DNA from: JAJEBT01 sp965214975
GTDB taxonomy: Bacteria > Pseudomonadota > Alphaproteobacteria > MPNO01 > UBA830
DNA: 64,000 nt
Direction: 5' to 3'
Assembly (NCBI GenBank): GCA_965214975.1
Contig: OZ244055.1
Coordinates: 2,232,001-2,296,000 of the forward strand
Positions within the stretch are counted from its first letter, which is position 1, and each line of letters begins with the position of its first letter. Both the position numbers and the translations under genes were made by a program. Below, in pieces: positions 63,426 through 64,000 of this stretch. Under the pieces are notes generated by a model. The model was given only the letters and a program-made list of their open reading frames with translations. It was not told the origin of the DNA and ran no database searches.

Positions 63426-64000
63426 TCACCGATCGAGCGCCGATGTCATCCTGCGCGCCCACTTCCCGGCGGCGCGAAGGTCGTCGTCGGTCATCCGCGG
63501 CAGGTCGCGGAAGACGATCCGGGACACGCGCTTCGAGGCTCCCTCGGGAGAGCGCTCATGTCCGATCACCCAGCGAAAGATGCCGCCGATCGCCAGGCCG
63601 GCGGCGTCATGGGCGGAGATCTCCTCCATGGGAATGAAGGCTTCCTCGCTTTCATGCGACGCGCCCGCCGTCACGTCGACCAACCGGGCCACGAAAGCGT
63701 CCTCCTCGATGGCAACCACGTACCCCTCCCATTCCTGCAACGCGCACAGAGTGGTCATGCGTGGCGCGGGTGCCGTCGGCGGCAGGCTCGCAACGGGGAG
63801 GACCGCCCGGTTGATCCAGGTGTGAGTGTCGAGAGATTCCGGCCGGTTCCCGATTGCCCCGGCGTCGGCGCCCGGACCGGTTCCCGGACCGCGATCCGCC
63901 AGCGCCCGTCTGATCGCGGCCTCGACGCTCGCCAGAAGAGCCTCTTCCCCGGTTTCGGCGCTTCCGCTTCCAGCCGTCGTGCCGAGGCTCCAGTCCGTCG
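63426..64000 (-). CDS. Hypothetical protein, partial at the right edge
   Basis: The frame is open from the window edge to the stop at 63426, about 191 codons. An internal ATG at 63758 starts a conserved-looking 110-residue segment (WEGYVVAIEEDAFVARLVDV, EEAFIPMEEISAHDAAGLAI, GGIFRWVIGHERSPEG, IVFRDLPRMTDDDL) but has no clear ribosome-binding site. The true start may lie outside. The segment is seen in short proteins of unknown function that I cannot name. Confidence 0.6.
   Translation of the reverse strand, partial: TDWSLGTTAGSGSAETGEEALLASVEAAIRRALADRGPGTGPGADAGAIGNRPESLDTHTWINRAVLPVASLPPTAPAPRMTTLCALQEWEGYVVAIEEDAFVARLVDVTAGASHESEEAFIPMEEISAHDAAGLAIGGIFRWVIGHERSPEGASKRVSRIVFRDLPRMTDDDLRAAGKWARRMTSALDR

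Overview
The window looks like a chromosomal segment of a high-GC alphaproteobacterium. The clearest evidence is a circularly permuted two-piece tmRNA gene (ssrA), an alpha-type SspB adaptor, the folB/short-chain-reductase pair beside uvrC-pgsA-moa genes, and the MotA-like/OmpA-like pair next to the inositol-phosphatase-like gene and efp. No species can be named from the sequence alone. Most of the window is dense housekeeping DNA. Three accessory patches stand out: toxin-like genes at about 5.0-6.8 kb, a tandem duplication of an ATPase/nuclease gene at 34.3-38.5 kb, and a defence and mobile-element island at 49-62.5 kb.

Layout. 0-4.9 kb: the 3' part of folP, then glmM, thiD and a PhzF-family gene in overlapping order, a convergent MarR gene and a divergent aminotransferase. 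5.0-6.8 kb: a RhuM/Fic protein, a frameshifted zeta-like kinase and a small partner. 7.3-13.6 kb: a leftward run SDR-folB-uvrC-pgsA-mobB-moeA-moaD-moaE. 13.6-19.1 kb: a CaxA/YrbG exchanger, a Kef-type transporter, a group-D flavin monooxygenase and cinA. 19.8-25.2 kb: folK, a NYN protein, UDG, smpB and dapA (joined into one frame by a probable one-base indel), an alpha/beta hydrolase and a PIN toxin pair. 25.6-34.2 kb: a coiled-coil protein, AsmA, an HU-like protein, RidA, a ketopantoate-reductase-like protein, class I fumarase and SspB. 34.3-38.5 kb: the ~2.0 kb direct duplication. 38.5-48.7 kb: ssrA, thyA, folA, a dienelactone hydrolase, the OmpA/MotA-like pair, an IMPase-like protein with a changed metal motif, efp, a PrpF-like gene, epmB and divergent epmA.

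49-62.5 kb: an IS21 remnant fused to an ImmA-like 3' end, an IS1595-family element with a P63C passenger, and a DUF3800-like remnant. These border a leftward operon of a DUF499 ATPase, a 159-aa protein, a broken small gene, a DUF1156 adenine methylase and a PLD-SNF2 helicase. I read it as a restriction-like anti-phage system. Its ATPase gene changes frame exactly at a run of 12 G residues, which suggests either phase variation or a sequence error. 62.5-64 kb: a possible control region, gene debris and a partial gene running off the edge.

How the genes work together. ssrA, smpB and sspB supply the tag RNA, its ribosome partner and the ClpXP adaptor of trans-translation. efp, epmB and epmA form a complete EF-P beta-lysylation set. 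moaD, moaE, moeA and mobB cover late molybdenum-cofactor synthesis. folP, folB, folK, thyA and folA cover much of folate metabolism. At least six likely indels occur in the window. One lies between the normally essential dapA and smpB, so base-call errors must be ruled out before the other breaks are treated as biology.
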